Shown here piece after piece: positions 1 through 7,614 of a stretch of 64,000 nucleotides of DNA (its first letter is position 1; each line of letters begins with the position of its first letter). The position numbers were made by a program, and so were the translations under genes. The notes beneath the pieces are model-generated. The model saw nothing but the letters and a program-made list of their open reading frames with translations, did no database searches and was not told the DNA's origin. This DNA is from an uncultured Lachnoclostridium sp. Its GTDB lineage: Bacteria > Bacillota > Clostridia > Lachnospirales > Lachnospiraceae. The stretch lies in contig CALWDO010000004.1 in NCBI GenBank assembly GCA_944376715.1, forward strand, positions 42,364 through 106,363, given 5' to 3'.

Positions 1-302
1 GTAGAGTATTGAGTATTCACAAAAGTATGGACTCTGTCATGAATTGCGTCTAACTGCTGCTGCGGCGTCATCCCGGCGATATCTTTCTTCGTATATCCTG
101 CATTTACCATATCTTTCAGGGAAGCCACGCGTACCATGAAAAATTCATCCAGATTAGAAGCTGTAATACTTAAAAATTTTAAGCGTTCAAATAAAGGATT
201 GCCTTTATCCCGGGCTTCGCCCAGGATCCGCTCATCAAATCCAAGCCAACTCAATTCTCTGTTTTCAAAATATTCTGGTTTTTTATATTCTTTTCCCGCC
301 AT
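1..302 (-). CDS. ppk1: Polyphosphate kinase 1, N-terminal part (partial, runs off the window)
   Basis: Polyphosphate kinase reversibly transfers the gamma phosphate of ATP to a growing polyphosphate chain. Only about 100 N-terminal residues lie in the window. The visible sequence has the PPK1 opening with [17 protein letters not shown] near residue 12, followed by [20 protein letters not shown], the helical N domain of the family. The start ATG at 302 has GGAGG about 6 bases upstream. It follows ppx by 12 bases, so synthesis and breakdown of polyphosphate are encoded in one transcript. The catalytic histidines lie outside the window and cannot be checked. Confidence 0.93.
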   Translation of the reverse strand, partial: MAGKEYKKPEYFENRELSWLGFDERILGEARDKGNPLFERLKFLSITASNLDEFFMVRVASLKDMVNAGYTKKDIAGMTPQQQLDAIHDRVHTFVNTQYS

Positions 303-314
303 ATTGTCCTCCCG

Positions 315-1856
315 CTATACTCTTTTGGCTTTCAGCACCGGTCGAATACTGAAAACGGATTCAAAAAATTCTGCTTTTTCATGGAACAACGCCTGTTCCA
401 GCGTTAAATCTTCCAGCGTATCCACAAGGATCTGCATCGTATGGGAGTCTTTCCAGGATACGCGGACTTCCTTAATCTTCTGTTTGTGGCTGCGGTCCAG
501 CGCATTTGCCACACGCAGAATCGCTGTCAGTTTTATAATCGTCATATAATCCGTCTGTTCCAGCATAGATCCGGATGCCAGTTCTTCAAATTCCAGCACC
601 GCACCACTGTTAAAACGCACCACATTGGCTACGATTTCCCGTTCCCGGTGGGACAGTCCGATGATCTCCGTCGCCATAATGATGTTATAAGAGCACTCAG
701 AAGACAATGCCATATTGATATATTTCCCGCAGTCATGAAGCAGTACGGCGATCTGAAGGAGCAGGCGTTCCCGTTTTCCCAGCCCGTGAACCTGTTTCAT
801 CTTATCATAAATAGCCAGCGAAATCTTCTCCATCACTTGCGTATGGCTGCGGTTGGTATGATAGCGTTTCGCAATATTCCTGGCCGCTTCGATAATATCA
901 TTTTCAAAATTGTGGGAAGATTTTAATATTTTTTTCTGTTCTGCAAAATCATAGGCAAGCCCATCTCCCAGATCCATTCCCACAGTGACCACTTTCTCTG
1001 CCCCGGTTTCCTCCAGAAGTCTCTTGTAAATCACCAGCGTCGGTATCAGTAAAGAGCTGTTCTCCTGAGGAATTCCCAATTCATCCATCATTGCCGCCGG
1101 ATCTTTTTGCATAAATGTATCATAGAATGTGATAAACTCCTCTCTGGATATCTGGTCACCTTTTGTATCCCGATGAATATAACGGTTAATACCGTCGATA
1201 TAATCGCCGACCAGCATCAGATAACGTATATTCCTGTCTTTCAGGTACAGCCTGCGGTATGTCCGCAGTTCATTGTTCATAATCTCTTCAAGAACTCCGG
1301 AATATCGGATCGTCCTCTGCGCCACATCGCTCAGGCGCTCTCTCAGGCGCAAAGTGCCCAGCCGGATATTCTGCGTCGTCACCAGATTATCTTTGTCAAA
1401 TAAAGAAATCTGGATACTGCCGCCGCCCACATCTACAATAGCAGTTCCTTTTTCTATGATCTGTTGAAAGCGCTCGGAATTATATGCAATTGATTTATAT
1501 CCCAGGAAACGCTGCTCCGAATTGCTGAGCACTTCCAGACGAATCCCTGTACGCAGATAGATCCGATCCAGTAAGATCAGCATGTTTTGGGTCTCCCGAA
1601 TGGCACTGGTCGCACATGCCCGGTACTGATCCACTCCAAACTCTTTCATAATACGCTGAAAATCCTGCAGAACCAGACAAAGCTCGTCTACCATCTCCGA
1701 TCCGATCCTGCCCGTAGCATAGGTGTCTTTTCCCAGCTCGATCCGATGCTTTACATGATTGATTTCCCGCATCCCCTTACGGGCAGAAAGCTCGTAAATC
1801 TTCAAATTGATCTCATAGCTTCCCACATCGATCGCTCCGAACATCGTACATGCCAT
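315..1856 (-). CDS. ppx: Ppx/GppA exopolyphosphatase with C-terminal HD domain
   Basis: Cytosolic enzyme of the Ppx/GppA family, which hydrolyses polyphosphate ends or the pppGpp 5' phosphate. The N-terminal 300 residues form the actin-like ATPase fold: GAIDVGSYEINLKIYE (phosphate 1), ACATSAIRE near 85, and IVDVGGGSIQISLF near 145. The C-terminal part (about 310-500) is HD-like with AVLLHDCGKYIN. The frame is open 27 codons further upstream, but ATG at 1856 is chosen because GGAGG sits 7 bases before it and the family fold begins at once; the longer form would overlap the upstream gene. Product 513 residues, the length expected for the long Ppx form. Whether the main substrate is polyphosphate or pppGpp is not decided by sequence; adjacency to ppk favours polyphosphate. 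Confidence 0.93.
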   Translation of the reverse strand: MACTMFGAIDVGSYEINLKIYELSARKGMREINHVKHRIELGKDTYATGRIGSEMVDELCLVLQDFQRIMKEFGVDQYRACATSAIRETQNMLILLDRIYLRTGIRLEVLSNSEQRFLGYKSIAYNSERFQQIIEKGTAIVDVGGGSIQISLFDKDNLVTTQNIRLGTLRLRERLSDVAQRTIRYSGVLEEIMNNELRTYRRLYLKDRNIRYLMLVGDYIDGINRYIHRDTKGDQISREEFITFYDTFMQKDPAAMMDELGIPQENSSLLIPTLVIYKRLLEETGAEKVVTVGMDLGDGLAYDFAEQKKILKSSHNFENDIIEAARNIAKRYHTNRSHTQVMEKISLAIYDKMKQVHGLGKRERLLLQIAVLLHDCGKYINMALSSECSYNIIMATEIIGLSHREREIVANVVRFNSGAVLEFEELASGSMLEQTDYMTIIKLTAILRVANALDRSHKQKIKEVRVSWKDSHTMQILVDTLEDLTLEQALFHEKAEFFESVFSIRPVLKAKRV

Positions 1857-1872
1857 GACTTTTTCCTCCGTT

Positions 1873-2832
1873 TTACTGTTTTCCTGTGCTGCCAAAACCT
1901 CCCCGGTTCGACTGTGACAGCTGGCTTGTCTCTTCAAAGTATATCTGCGGCTGATGTTTTACAATACGGAACTGGCAGATACGGTCATTGGTACGAATCA
2001 ATGTATCTCTCACTGCCAGAGCCGGAAAATACCATTGATCCTGATCTCCGCAATAGCTTTCGTCAATCAGTCCCATACTGTTAACCTGCAAAATGCCGAA
2101 ATTCTTGAACGTGCTGCTTCTTGGTATCACATGAGCTTCATACCCGGCAGGCAGTTCCATCGCCACACCAAGAGGAATCAAACGAAACTCTCCCGCTTTC
2201 AGCTCCACATCTTCCGCCGCCCTCAAATCAATCCAGTCCGACTTTTCTGTGATACGGCACAATTTCTCGATCCGGTCAGTAAAATACTTAATACGAATCG
2301 TCTCTGAGGGTACATTTTCATCCGGTTCCTCCCCGGAATCATTTTCCCATTCCAGAAGTTTTTCTTCCAAAGACCGCAGGGCTTCTAGTGCAGCCTGGCG
2401 CCGTACCTGCCCGCGGTTTCCCTGAAAGCAGAATTTTCTGACTTCTGTCCGCTTTTCGGAACCGCATCCGATATATACAAGCCCTGCAGGTTCGCCATTC
2501 TCTCCTCCATCCGGACCTGCATAACCGGTAACGCTAACCCCAAGATCCGATCCAACGACCCTGGTGCCCCCCTGTACCATCTCACGGGCCGTCTCCTCAC
2601 TGACTGCCGTATATCTCTTCAGCGTATCCTCTTTTACTCCCACAAACTGATGTTTAGTCTCATCAGAATAGGTGACGAAACTCCCCTTGAATACTTCAGA
2701 AGCTCCCGGGATATCTGTCAAGAAAGAACTGACCATTCCTCCGGTACATGACTCTACTGTCGTAACTGTCATGCCTTTTTCCTTCAGCAGCCGGATTACA
2801 CGCCCGGATACTTCCTGCAACTCTTTCTCCAT
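1873..2832 (-). CDS. Fusion of CinA C-terminal (PncC, nicotinamide-nucleotide amidase) and dUTPase
   Basis: One uninterrupted 319-codon frame carries two enzymes. Residues 1-160 are the CinA C-terminal/PncC domain, which deamidates NMN to Na[33 protein letters not shown] and [10 protein letters not shown]. After an acidic linker (about 163-175) comes a trimeric-type dUTPase, which converts dUTP to dUMP and pyrophosphate: [15 protein letters not shown] (motif 1), [11 protein letters not shown] (2), [10 protein letters not shown] (3), RICQFRI (4) and RGGFGSTGK (5). All five dUTPase motifs are present, so both halves look active. No start codon with a ribosome site lies at the junction. It is the third gene of the rimO-pgsA run, 2 bases after the pgsA stop. 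I know both domains as separate proteins; the fusion is unusual. Confidence 0.9.
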   Translation of the reverse strand: MEKELQEVSGRVIRLLKEKGMTVTTVESCTGGMVSSFLTDIPGASEVFKGSFVTYSDETKHQFVGVKEDTLKRYTAVSEETAREMVQGGTRVVGSDLGVSVTGYAGPDGGENGEPAGLVYIGCGSEKRTEVRKFCFQGNRGQVRRQAALEALRSLEEKLLEWENDSGEEPDENVPSETIRIKYFTDRIEKLCRITEKSDWIDLRAAEDVELKAGEFRLIPLGVAMELPAGYEAHVIPRSSTFKNFGILQVNSMGLIDESYCGDQDQWYFPALAVRDTLIRTNDRICQFRIVKHQPQIYFEETSQLSQSNRGGFGSTGKQ

Positions 2833-2833
2833 A

Positions 2834-3376
2834 TCAGATATCCCCTTCCAGTATCACATTCTTGTTTTTTACCAGATAATCTACCAGAGATACTACCGTC
2901 AGGACCAGCGCCGCCCAGGTCAGGATCTGTCCGATCAGATCAAAGACGCCTCCCAAATCCAGGAACAGGACAATAATCATCAACATCTGGAAAGTAGTCT
3001 TAAATTTTCCCCAGTAGCTGGCAGCTATGACGACTCCATTGTCAGAGGCCACAAGCCGAAAACCGCTGATAATAAATTCCCGGCTGATAATAACGATAAC
3101 CATCCATGCCGGAAGTTTCTCCATGGATACCAGACAGATCAAGGCAGAACAGACCAACAGTTTATCTGCCAGCGGATCCATAAATTTTCCAAAATCTGTA
3201 ACCAGATTATACTTTCTGGCAATCTTTCCATCCAGCAGGTCTGTCAGGCTGGCAATAATAAAAATCGCCACCGCAATGTAATGGCTGTAACCCGGCACCA
3301 GATCAACCAGCGCAAACAGCACAAAGAAAGGAATCATCAATACTCGCAACACAGTCAGTTTATTCGGCAAATTCAT
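2834..3376 (-). CDS. pgsA: CDP-diacylglycerol-glycerol-3-phosphate 3-phosphatidyltransferase
   Basis: Integral membrane enzyme making phosphatidylglycerol phosphate from CDP-diacylglycerol and glycerol-3-phosphate, the committed step to phosphatidylglycerol and cardiolipin. The CDP-alcohol phosphotransferase motif D-G-x2-A-R-x8-G-x3-D-x3-D is complete in [20 protein letters not shown] around residues 47-66, and several hydrophobic helices follow. The ATG at 3376 has GGGGAG 7 bases upstream; an in-frame TTG two codons earlier is weaker. The 5' end overlaps rimO by 17 bases, the usual Firmicute neighbour arrangement. Length 180 residues is typical. Confidence 0.95.
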   Translation of the reverse strand: MNLPNKLTVLRVLMIPFFVLFALVDLVPGYSHYIAVAIFIIASLTDLLDGKIARKYNLVTDFGKFMDPLADKLLVCSALICLVSMEKLPAWMVIVIISREFIISGFRLVASDNGVVIAASYWGKFKTTFQMLMIIVLFLDLGGVFDLIGQILTWAALVLTVVSLVDYLVKNKNVILEGDI

Positions 3377-4697
3377 CTGCAATCTCCCCTATCAGATCAT
3401 ATTCTTCCGCACCGGTCACATGCACTTTTACAAAATCTCCCGACATCAGTTCTTCCATTGTCTGGATGAATAAATATCCGTCCACACCAGGAGCATCCCG
3501 GTACGTACGCGCCACATAAGCGTACTCATCGGCAATCTTGCCCTCTACCATACACCAGAGTTCTTTGCCTACCATCTCCTCCGCTTTTTCGAACGCAATC
3601 TCCTGCTGGAGCTCCATAATCTCATTCCTGCGTTCCTGCTTGAGATCCTCCGGAATCTGATTCTCCATAGAAGCAGCCGGAGTATCCTCTTCCGCCGAAT
3701 AGGCAAAAACCCCCAGCCTGTCAAATTCCATCTCATCCACAAAATCCATCAGTTCTTCATGATCTTCCTGGGTTTCCCCCGGGAAACCACTGATCAATGT
3801 CGTTCTCAGACAAATATCCGGAATTTCCCGGCGCAGCCATTGAATTATCTCCTTCAGATCCTCTTTGGTCGTTCTGCGCCCCATCCTTTTCAGGATCCGG
3901 TTCGAAGCGTGCTGGATAGGCAGATCCAGATAATGACAAACCTTCGGTTCTTCCTTTATTGTCTCCACCAGCTCCGGATATATTTCTTCCGGATAACAGT
4001 ACTGAATCCGTATCCATCGGATCCCATGAATCTGACATAATTTCTGCAGCAGCTTGTGAAGGCTCTTCTCCCCATACAGATCCACTCCATAAAGTGTCGT
4101 TTCCTGAGCCACCAGAATCAGTTCTTTCACTCCCTGCTCAGCCAGTTCTTCAGCTTCTTTCACCAGCCTCTCCATGGGAACGCTCCGATATGGTCCCCTT
4201 AAATGAGGGATGATGCAATATGTACAGTGTTTATCGCATCCTTCTGCAATTTTCAAGTATGCGTAATGCCCTCCCGTCGTCAGTATCCTCTTTGCCGCCG
4301 GCAGTACCAAACGGCTGGTATCTTCGCACCGGAGCATATGCTGTCCACTCAACGCCTGATCCACAGCTTCCACTATACTGTCATAAGAAGCAGTCCCCAG
4401 CACCGCATCCACTTCCGGAATTTCATCCAGAACTTCCTGTCTGTAGCGTTCCGCCAGACATCCTGTCACAATCAATGCGCGGCATCGTCCGTTTTTCCGG
4501 TATTCTGCCATCTCCAGGAGTGTATTGACACTCTCCTCTTTGGCATCGCCGATAAAGCAGCAGGTGTTGACTACGATAACGTCGGCCTCTTCCTCATTAT
4601 CTGTAAAATCATAGCCTTTCTTCGCCAGAAGTCCCAGCATCATCTCAGAATCCACCAGATTCTTATCGCAGCCAAGGGACACAAACATTATATTCAT
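3360..4697 (-). CDS. rimO: Ribosomal protein S12 methylthiotransferase RimO
   Basis: Radical SAM enzyme that methylthiolates an aspartate of ribosomal protein S12. The N-terminal MTTase domain carries its cysteines in FVSLGCDKNLVDSE, NTCCFIGDAKEES and VTGCLAERY; the CCFIGDAKEES variant separates RimO from MiaB. The radical SAM cluster motif is CDKHCTYC near residue 150, and a TRAM domain closes the protein. The open frame extends 24 codons upstream through the promoter region, but ATG at 4697 follows AAAGGAGA and begins directly at MNIMFVSLGC. Length 445 residues. First gene of the rimO-pgsA-pncC/dut-ppx-ppk transcription unit. Confidence 0.96.
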   Translation of the reverse strand: MNIMFVSLGCDKNLVDSEMMLGLLAKKGYDFTDNEEEADVIVVNTCCFIGDAKEESVNTLLEMAEYRKNGRCRALIVTGCLAERYRQEVLDEIPEVDAVLGTASYDSIVEAVDQALSGQHMLRCEDTSRLVLPAAKRILTTGGHYAYLKIAEGCDKHCTYCIIPHLRGPYRSVPMERLVKEAEELAEQGVKELILVAQETTLYGVDLYGEKSLHKLLQKLCQIHGIRWIRIQYCYPEEIYPELVETIKEEPKVCHYLDLPIQHASNRILKRMGRRTTKEDLKEIIQWLRREIPDICLRTTLISGFPGETQEDHEELMDFVDEMEFDRLGVFAYSAEEDTPAASMENQIPEDLKQERRNEIMELQQEIAFEKAEEMVGKELWCMVEGKIADEYAYVARTYRDAPGVDGYLFIQTMEELMSGDFVKVHVTGAEEYDLIGEIADEFAE

Positions 4698-4739
4698 AAA
4701 ATAAGCGGTCTCCTTTTTCTGTCTTTTTATACTGCACCT

Positions 4740-4769
4740 ATTATAATACGGAAAAAGGGGAAAAAGCAA
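4740..4769 (-). promoter_or_regulatory. Sigma-A-type promoter of the rimO operon
   Basis: On the minus strand TTGCTT (4764-4769) and TATAAT (4740-4745) are separated by 18 bases. It starts within a few bases of the stop codon of the type VII locus (4773), so the two operons are adjacent but rimO has its own promoter. No clear intrinsic terminator separates them. Confidence 0.6.
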
Positions 4770-4772
4770 CGA

Positions 4773-5723
4773 CTAATAGCATACCTGCTGAAACTGCATT
4801 CTTTCATACGCCGGATCATTTGGTACGATATAATATTCCATTCCCCAGGAGGATACTTTATACCTTCCGTCGTCAGTCATTCCGGTTATTGTCATGGCAT
4901 GTCCCCCTTCCGCTTCCACTACTTTCTTTCCGTCTGAATCAAATAAAATACACGGGCTGATGCCCACGATCAGTTCTCCTTCCCAGGATAATTCCTCGTA
5001 ATTTTCCGCTGTCACTTCCACCGTCCGCACATCCACCGGGATGCCTTTCTCTTCCAGATACTCCTCCCAGATTTCTTCCCGTTCTTCTCTGGTAGTCCCT
5101 GTTTTCCAGCGCTTGTCCTTTGAACAGTACAGGTCCGTCACCAGAAGCTCAAAATTCAGTTCTCCGGTGCCTGCATACATGGGAAATCCAAATATTTTCC
5201 GGAACTGGTCTTCTCTTCCTACATACTGTCCAAACAATGTATTTGCAAGCGCCACATATCCGCAGCCTTCCAGTTCCAGATCCGCCAGCAGATCCTCTGT
5301 GCCTTTTTCATCAAGCCCCGGATAATAGGATCTGACAATACTTTGAATCCCCTGCCGGATCTCGCCATCCTCTCCCCGGTAAAAAGCCAGCGGAGTGATC
5401 TGGCTGCCTCCGCAGCTTCCTTCTTCATCAAATGCAGGGTTTTCCTCTGCCGGCTTCGGGATCTTCAGCCTGTTTTCCAAAATAATATACTGCCTTGACG
5501 CTTCTTCCAGTCCTGCCTGCAAACGTTTTGCATCTTCAGCTTCCATCTGAAGCTTATTGCTTAATTTCCTCAATGCAGACCGTATCCCGGACAGCCCCTC
5601 CGATCGGAATTCAGAAGCATACTGATCTAACAGACCTGCGTCTTCTATCAGTTTTCTACTCAGCCGTGCCAGAGAATCCGCCCTCTCTGGCACGCCCTTC
5701 GTATCTATTCTGAATGTACTCAT
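4773..5723 (-). CDS. Helical-hairpin protein with C-terminal papain/C39-like cysteine peptidase domain, candidate type VII substrate
   Basis: Unnamed 316-residue protein. Residues 1-88 are amphipathic helices resembling an ESX/WXG hairpin. From about 110 a peptidase-like domain appears: GCGYVALAN with candidate nucleophile Cys154, GGHAMTITGM with candidate His275, then YKVSSWGMEYYIV. In papain-type enzymes the last motif is NSWG, where Asn orients the His; here Ser291 replaces it, so activity is uncertain. No signal peptide or membrane segment. Its ATG overlaps the stop of the preceding WXG100 gene (ATGA), so the two are translationally coupled, as for an effector and its partner. The secretion role is inference from position; it could instead process the secreted proteins. 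Confidence 0.72.
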   Translation of the reverse strand: MSTFRIDTKGVPERADSLARLSRKLIEDAGLLDQYASEFRSEGLSGIRSALRKLSNKLQMEAEDAKRLQAGLEEASRQYIILENRLKIPKPAEENPAFDEEGSCGGSQITPLAFYRGEDGEIRQGIQSIVRSYYPGLDEKGTEDLLADLELEGCGYVALANTLFGQYVGREDQFRKIFGFPMYAGTGELNFELLVTDLYCSKDKRWKTGTTREEREEIWEEYLEEKGIPVDVRTVEVTAENYEELSWEGELIVGISPCILFDSDGKKVVEAEGGHAMTITGMTDDGRYKVSSWGMEYYIVPNDPAYERMQFQQVCY

Positions 5724-6034
5724 ACGATTACATCACCGGACAGCCCGGCGATCTCTTCTTGATTTACATTTTCCGCTTCCCGGTAAACTCTTGCCATCTC
5801 ATTCAAATCTGCCGCGTGTTCCTGAACCATGCAGACCATCTTCCGGATATCCTCATCCAGACGGCGGAAACGGTTTGCGTAGGCCAGCGCGGCTTCTCCT
5901 TCCCATACACCTCCAAGGCTTTCTACCGTCTGTACCATCTGGGCAGTCAGATTGCCAATCAACGTTCCTTTTGCGGCAAACTCTCCTGAAGCCGCTTCCA
6001 ATTGTTCCGGCGTCACTCTCAAAATACCTTCCAT
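5720..6034 (-). CDS. WXG100-type protein (copy 1, next to the peptidase-like protein)
   Basis: A 104-residue all-helical protein with the central turn W-E-G in LGGVWEGEAA near residue 45, flanked by two long helices, as in ESAT-6/EsxA secreted proteins. It opens with ILRVTPEQLEAASGEFA, typical of the family. GGAGGAG lies 6 bases before the ATG. The C-terminus is rich in acidic residues. Its stop overlaps the start of the peptidase-like gene, making it the best candidate partner for export of that protein. Confidence 0.85.
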   Translation of the reverse strand: MEGILRVTPEQLEAASGEFAAKGTLIGNLTAQMVQTVESLGGVWEGEAALAYANRFRRLDEDIRKMVCMVQEHAADLNEMARVYREAENVNQEEIAGLSGDVIV

Positions 6035-6049
6035 CTTTATCTCCTCCTC

Positions 6050-6352
6050 TTACTGATAATTTCTTGCCGAAGCCGTCTGTGTATTGGCATTCTCGGCACG
6101 CTCGTATTTTGCCGCGATAGCCAGCAAAGTGCTGATATATTTCTCTATCAAAGATGAAAAATTCGCCATCTGAATCCGGTCTCTCGCAAATGCCTGATGA
6201 AAGGCATCTTTTGCCTGTCCATCCCACATACCGGCCAGTTTCTGTTCACAAACCTCCAGTTCTCCCGCCTGATTGTCAAACTGCCGGTTCAATCCGGATA
6301 ATTCCTCTGCTTTCGCCCGTAATTGTGATGCTGTCACTCTGATTAACGCCAT
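6050..6352 (-). CDS. WXG100-type protein (copy 2)
   Basis: A 100-residue helical hairpin protein with a W-D-G turn (LAGMWDGQAKDAFHQAF, near residue 43). The start MALIRVTASQLRAKAEEL is the classical WXG100 opening. AGGAGG lies 8 bases before the ATG. This copy and copy 1 are the two most canonical members in the locus and could form a heterodimer; the pairing is inference. Confidence 0.88.
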   Translation of the reverse strand: MALIRVTASQLRAKAEELSGLNRQFDNQAGELEVCEQKLAGMWDGQAKDAFHQAFARDRIQMANFSSLIEKYISTLLAIAAKYERAENANTQTASARNYQ

Positions 6353-6367
6353 TTCTTTTTCCTCCTG

Positions 6368-6667
6368 CTACTCATAATATTTTCGTTCTTTTGCCAGATT
6401 GTACGCCCGCATTTCCGCATCATAGATGCGTTTTGCGGCCCGCCGGAGCGATTCTGCCGCATATTCCAGTTCCTCCGCGCTGGTTTCTATCCCTTTTCCC
6501 AGAGACGCAGCTTTCCCGAACCAGACTGATGCGGCTTCCCCCTCCCAAAAAGACGCCGTTTCATAATATCCGGACTCTTTTCTTAAGCTTTCTGCAAGTC
6601 TTTCAATCTTATCCGCATAACGTGCCGCCCTTTTAAAATCTAACCGGATCTCTGAAGCTGATTTCAT
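6368..6667 (-). CDS. WXG100-like protein (copy 3)
   Basis: A 99-residue helical protein with a W-E-G turn (TASFWEGEAASVWFGKA, near residue 41), preceded by a basic first helix with DFKRAARYADKIERLAESL. It lacks the usual hydrophobic opening IRVTP and is more basic than its neighbours. GGGGGAG precedes the ATG by 7 bases. It sits in a run of five such genes, all on the minus strand with gaps under 25 bases. Probably a secreted or chaperone-like ESX protein; specific role unknown. Confidence 0.8.
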   Translation of the reverse strand: MKSASEIRLDFKRAARYADKIERLAESLRKESGYYETASFWEGEAASVWFGKAASLGKGIETSAEELEYAAESLRRAAKRIYDAEMRAYNLAKERKYYE

Positions 6668-6682
6668 ATATATCTCCCCCTT

Positions 6683-7015
6683 CTATTGAATCACATCTCC
6701 CGGCAAAGCCTCCGCCCATCCTTCCGCCGTCTGTTCTGTCTGCATGTATACAGCCGTTATCCGTTCCAGGTCAGTGACAGAATTTCCCAAATCAGAAAGA
6801 ACTTTCTCCCCAACTTGTCTCAGCCTGGAAAAATAAGCACGGTGCTCATCGCCGGCCTCTCCCTTCCAATATCTTTCTGATCTTTCTGCAGCCTGCTCCA
6901 TCCCGCTTAACAGGCTCTGCATATTCCTTATGATTTGTCTTGCTTCAGAGACGCCTTGAAGAAGTTTTTCCGGATGCACATTCAGTGGAGCATAGATTTC
7001 CTTCTGATATCCCAT
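6683..7015 (-). CDS. WXG100-like protein (copy 4)
   Basis: A 110-residue helical protein with a W-K-G turn (RSERYWKGEAGDEHRAYF, near residue 50). The frame stays open 33 codons upstream into the preceding WXG gene; ATG at 7015 is preferred because it avoids that overlap and has a purine-rich AAGGCGG 3 to 9 bases before it. The C-terminus LPGDVIQ resembles the end of copy 1 (LSGDVIV), suggesting the two are closer relatives. Likely exported by the adjacent ATPase; inference. Confidence 0.78.
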   Translation of the reverse strand: MGYQKEIYAPLNVHPEKLLQGVSEARQIIRNMQSLLSGMEQAAERSERYWKGEAGDEHRAYFSRLRQVGEKVLSDLGNSVTDLERITAVYMQTEQTAEGWAEALPGDVIQ

Positions 7016-7034
7016 ATTCCGCCTTTCCAATATT

Positions 7035-7334
7035 TTAAATTCCTTCCAGACTTTCCTTATTATCCTGCTCGCACCGGATGTATTCATCCTTTGCGTACTC
7101 CATACAGGCAGCAAACCGGCGCATCTCCTTCAGACACTTTTCCATATCCGATTTTTGGTTTCGTATTCTGGCCTGAAATGTCTGACCTGCCTTTCCCTTC
7201 CACATGTTATCTATTCCGTCCAAAAGCTCCGACAAAGCCGTCAGGCAGTTCCAGACATGCTCCGTATACTCTCTGAAGTCCCTGATCACGTCTTCCAATC
7301 CCGTCACATCAACTTCTATCCAAATTTTCTCCAA
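7035..7334 (-). CDS. WXG100-like protein (copy 5, TTG start)
   Basis: A 99-residue helical protein with a W-K-G turn (IDNMWKGKAGQTFQARI, near residue 44). Its start is TTG at 7334; no in-frame ATG exists near the N-terminus, and the weak ribosome site (GCGGG) suggests low expression compared with the other copies. It contains three cysteines (positions about 30, 67 and 76), unusual for the family. It is the first WXG gene after the YukD-like gene. Confidence 0.72.
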   Translation of the reverse strand: MEKIWIEVDVTGLEDVIRDFREYTEHVWNCLTALSELLDGIDNMWKGKAGQTFQARIRNQKSDMEKCLKEMRRFAACMEYAKDEYIRCEQDNKESLEGI

Positions 7335-7357
7335 TACTTATCCCGCTCTCTTTCATT

Positions 7358-7588
7358 TTATACCAGCAACAGCCTGGCTCCGTCTTCAATCCCCGTCTGC
7401 CAAAGCGTTCTCCCAAAAGGAAGAACCCTTTCAAAGTCATAGCTGCACAGCCATAGATCCTGCTTTTCTTTTCCTGGGATCAGCAAAGCGCCTAATTCTT
7501 CAAGGATCTGAGCAACCGGCGCATTCTCATCCAGCCGCGCGTCATACCTGCTCCCCGTAGCCGGCACTTCTATTTCTGTCAGTATCAT
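7358..7588 (-). CDS. YukD/EsaB-type ubiquitin-like protein
   Basis: Small protein (76 residues) with the beta-grasp pattern of YukD/EsaB: ILTEIEVPATGSRYDARLDENAPVAQILEEL, then YDFERVLPFGRTLWQTGIEDGARLLLV, ending in a hydrophobic strand. These proteins are cytosolic accessory factors of Firmicute type VII secretion. The frame is open ten codons further upstream, but ATG at 7588 has AAGGAGAG 5 to 12 bases before it. The position directly after the FtsK-type ATPase gene is as in other type VII loci. Confidence 0.85.
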   Translation of the reverse strand: MILTEIEVPATGSRYDARLDENAPVAQILEELGALLIPGKEKQDLWLCSYDFERVLPFGRTLWQTGIEDGARLLLV

Positions 7589-7614
7589 ATCCGCTCTCCT
7601 TTCTGTGCAATATA

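Noticed and set aside
1107-1403. Plus-strand open frames opposite ppx, rimO, essC and other minus-strand genes.
   Set aside because: No ribosome sites or family patterns; they mirror the codon structure of the real genes.
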